Below, in pieces: positions 26,571-28,359 of a stretch of DNA of 28,359 bases. Each line of letters opens with the position of its first letter. The stretch's first letter is position 1. The stretch comes from Hondaea fermentalgiana. Lineage: Eukaryota > Sar > Bigyra > Thraustochytrida > Thraustochytriidae. The notes beneath the pieces were generated by a model, which did no database searches, had not been told where the DNA came from, and saw only the letters and a program-made list of their open reading frames with translations. The stretch covers positions 942-29,300 of the forward strand of contig NPFB01000216.1 in assembly GCA_014084085.1 (NCBI GenBank), in the 5' to 3' direction. The position numbers were made by a program, and so were the translations under genes.

Positions 26571-27641
26571 TTAGAGCTTTGCGACGAGCTTGGCGTTGGC
26601 CTGAGTGATCTGGGCGGCCGTGGTGACCATCTCGTCGACAATCTCCTTGGCGGACTTGATGTCGTTGATGGCGCCAGCGTTCTTGCCCATGAGGAGCGGG
26701 GTGACGTTGAGGCGGTCCTCGAAGGTGATTTCCTTGCCAGACTTTTCCTTTTGCTCCATATCCTGAATGGCCGGGAGCACGCCCTTGCCAGTAAGCTCGC
26801 GGATCTCCTTGCTCTTGTTGGTCTCCCACTCGTTCACGTACGGCGTGCGAAGCACACGAAGGGGGCGGCCCGTGTAAATGAGAGTGCGCACGGTGTCCTT
26901 GTAGCCGGCCTTGACAACGGCCTGCTGGTGGCGGGGCGGCGCGCCAGCCTCCTTGCAAGCAATGAAACGAGTACCCACCCAAACGCCGGCGGCGCCGAGG
27001 GCAAGGGCCATGGCAAGACCGCGGCCATCGTAGATGCCGCCGGCGGCAACGACGATAATGTCCTTGCCCGTGAAGGCGCTCTTGCGGCCCTTCATGGCGT
27101 CAACGACCTCGGGGATGAGCACACTGGTGGGGATATCACCCGTGTGGCCACCACCCTCACCGCCCTGGGCGATGACAATGTCGACGCCAAGATCGGCAGC
27201 CTTGACGGCATGCTTGGGGGCGCCGCACATGTTGGCAACGACGATACCGGCCTCGTGAAGCTTGTCGACGGCCCACTTGGGGGGCACACCGACGGCCGAA
27301 ATGAAGAGCGCGGCCTTCTCCTCAATAATAATGTCGATGAGCGCGGGAAGGTTGCCCTTGGTGTAATCATAGTTGGTCTTGCGAGCGTTGCCACCGACCT
27401 GGGGCAGGAGGAGATCGACGCCAAAGGGGGCGTTCTTGTCCTTGAGGTCTGCCTTGAGGTCGGCAATCATCTGGCGGAGCACCTTGGGCGTGTAGCTGAC
27501 ACCGCCGATGCTGCCGATGCCACCGGCGTTGCAGACGGCGGCGGCCAGGGCGGGTCCGGCGGCCTGGTTCATGCCGGCAAGCATGACCGGGTTGTCCGTC
27601 TTGAACAGCTCAGTGAGCGGGGTCTTGATCGTGAGACTCAT
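26571..27641 (-). CDS. Nitronate monooxygenase (2-nitropropane dioxygenase family), peroxisomal tail
   Basis: A 356-residue FMN-dependent TIM-barrel oxidase that detoxifies alkyl nitronates such as propionate-3-nitronate. The ATG at 27641 (ACCATG) is used. The open frame extends upstream only to a GTG. Motifs seen are NQAAGPALAAAVCNAGGIGSIGG-type FMN loop residues (25-47) and AQGGEGGGHTG (158-168) with the conserved catalytic His at 166. VAAGGIYDGRGLAMALALGA follows, then GVWVGTRF, the phosphate-binding C-terminal half of the barrel. The protein ends VAKL, and the terminal AKL is a canonical PTS1 peroxisomal signal. Length is normal for the family. GC-rich third positions match the core genes, in contrast to the neighbouring accessory island. 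Confidence 0.93.
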   Translation of the reverse strand: MSLTIKTPLTELFKTDNPVMLAGMNQAAGPALAAAVCNAGGIGSIGGVSYTPKVLRQMIADLKADLKDKNAPFGVDLLLPQVGGNARKTNYDYTKGNLPALIDIIIEEKAALFISAVGVPPKWAVDKLHEAGIVVANMCGAPKHAVKAADLGVDIVIAQGGEGGGHTGDIPTSVLIPEVVDAMKGRKSAFTGKDIIVVAAGGIYDGRGLAMALALGAAGVWVGTRFIACKEAGAPPRHQQAVVKAGYKDTVRTLIYTGRPLRVLRTPYVNEWETNKSKEIRELTGKGVLPAIQDMEQKEKSGKEITFEDRLNVTPLLMGKNAGAINDIKSAKEIVDEMVTTAAQITQANAKLVAKL

Positions 27642-28359
27642 GGTTGCTTGCGGGAGTACGGGTAAGATTCGTGTGTTGTTGTAGTTCTGCTGCTGTCGTG
27701 GTGGATTCCGATGATACTCTGTCACGTCAGTTGACGAATGAACGCATGCACGAAAAGGAGGGTCTCATTCAGGATTTGATTGCGTCAAGATGATTGCCCT
27801 CGCCCTGAGTACGGAGTGTGCCCCTCCCTCCGCCTCTCCGTTCCGTTCCGCTCCTCTGCTTTGCTTTACTTTGCTCTGCTTTGCTCTTTTCTTCCTCCGT
27901 CCTTCATTCTTCCCTTCCTCCCCTCTCTCCCTCCGCTCCTTCCTCTCGCCCTCGAGCCCGTCCGCAAGCCCAGCTCAAGCAGCAGCAGCTCCCGCTGCAC
28001 GACACGACCGACACGCGGGACTCCGCCCGTATCTTCGTCCTTGCCCGCCGCGCCGGCGCGGAGCGCAGCCTGCTCGCTCTTCCCCCTCTGCGCGCCTCGG
28101 CCGCCGGTCCCCGCCCCCGCGCGTACGTACCTGCGCGTCGAGTCTTGCTCCTCGCCGTCGCCAAGCTCGTTCGGGGTCTGCTGCTGCAGCTGCTGCTGCT
28201 GCTCCGCGTCGCGCTCGTACCTTACGCTGCTCCTCCGCGCTAGTATCTCTAAGGCGTGCGGCGCTAAACCTCGGTGTGGGCGCCTCTTTCCCCACTTGCG
28301 CGAGGCCGCGCCACTGCGTCCCAGTCCTCCCTCCGCTCGCCCGCCGCGGACCCGGGACC
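27642..28359. promoter_or_regulatory. Upstream region of nitronate monooxygenase gene, no further gene seen
   Basis: Presumed promoter side of the monooxygenase gene. A pyrimidine-rich stretch with TTTGCT-like repeats and CTCC runs occupies about 27815-27950, followed by very GC-rich DNA to the window edge. Open frames here are Arg/Ala/Leu-rich with no domain, and I do not call them genes. Confidence 0.4.

Noticed and set aside
26130..26574. Plus-strand two-exon gene suggested by GTGAGT at 26304 and a pyrimidine-rich TTTCAG at 26398
   Set aside because: The splice signals are good, but third-position GC and the longer open frame favour the minus-strand broken gene. Left open as an alternative.
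27818..28243. 141-codon + strand frame near the right edge
   Set aside because: Leu/Ala/Arg/Pro-rich translation of CT- and GC-rich DNA, with no domain.

Overview
The window is eukaryotic nuclear DNA. It is GC-rich and compact, its core genes are uninterrupted, and its proteins are eukaryotic: a Rab GTPase, Y-family DNA polymerase eta, UMP-CMP kinase modules, a mitochondrial-type methionine aminopeptidase and a nitronate monooxygenase with a peroxisomal tail. High third-position GC, near absence of introns, strand-alternating genes and pyrimidine-rich intergenic DNA suggest a stramenopile, most likely a labyrinthulomycete/thraustochytrid. That assignment is inference. A 100-base run of N at 13991-14090 is an assembly gap.

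Housekeeping left half (1-9.1 kb): a Rab8-like GTPase with a very long disordered N-terminus (+) converges on an SDS22-type leucine-rich-repeat protein (-). Across a shared 0.6-kb upstream region lies a large fusion protein (+) with two Apd1/Aim32-type [2Fe-2S] domains, two UMP-CMP kinase domains and a C-terminal membrane anchor. It converges on a type I methionine aminopeptidase with a mitochondrial-looking presequence (-).

Middle (9.1-19.3 kb): DNA polymerase eta (-) and a TKL-like pseudokinase (+) diverge from 3.4 kb of gene-free, repeat-rich DNA that contains the gap. Next is a class II glutamine amidotransferase (+) whose catalytic cysteine sits just behind a signal peptide.

Accessory right part (19.5-26.4 kb): composition and gene quality change. 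A short Fic-like gene (-) diverges over 73 bases from a frameshifted gene (+) resembling the MSV199/BRO proteins of large DNA viruses. Then come a large unrecognised ORF with no usable start codon (-), a PD-(D/E)XK nuclease-like gene (+) split by an in-frame TGA, and a hydrophobic broken gene (-) with a frameshift and a TAG. All eight flanking core genes are intact, so the damage is local. This looks like a decaying mobile or virus-derived island. A peroxisomal nitronate monooxygenase (-) closes the window, followed by 0.7 kb without a gene.

Several open frames begin with TTG or GTG. I moved those starts to the first plausible ATG (LRR protein, fusion protein, polymerase eta, amidotransferase, nitronate monooxygenase). 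Most promising for new biology are the Fe-S/nucleotide-kinase fusion, the amidotransferase whose nucleophile appears to be exposed by signal peptidase, and the damaged accessory island.
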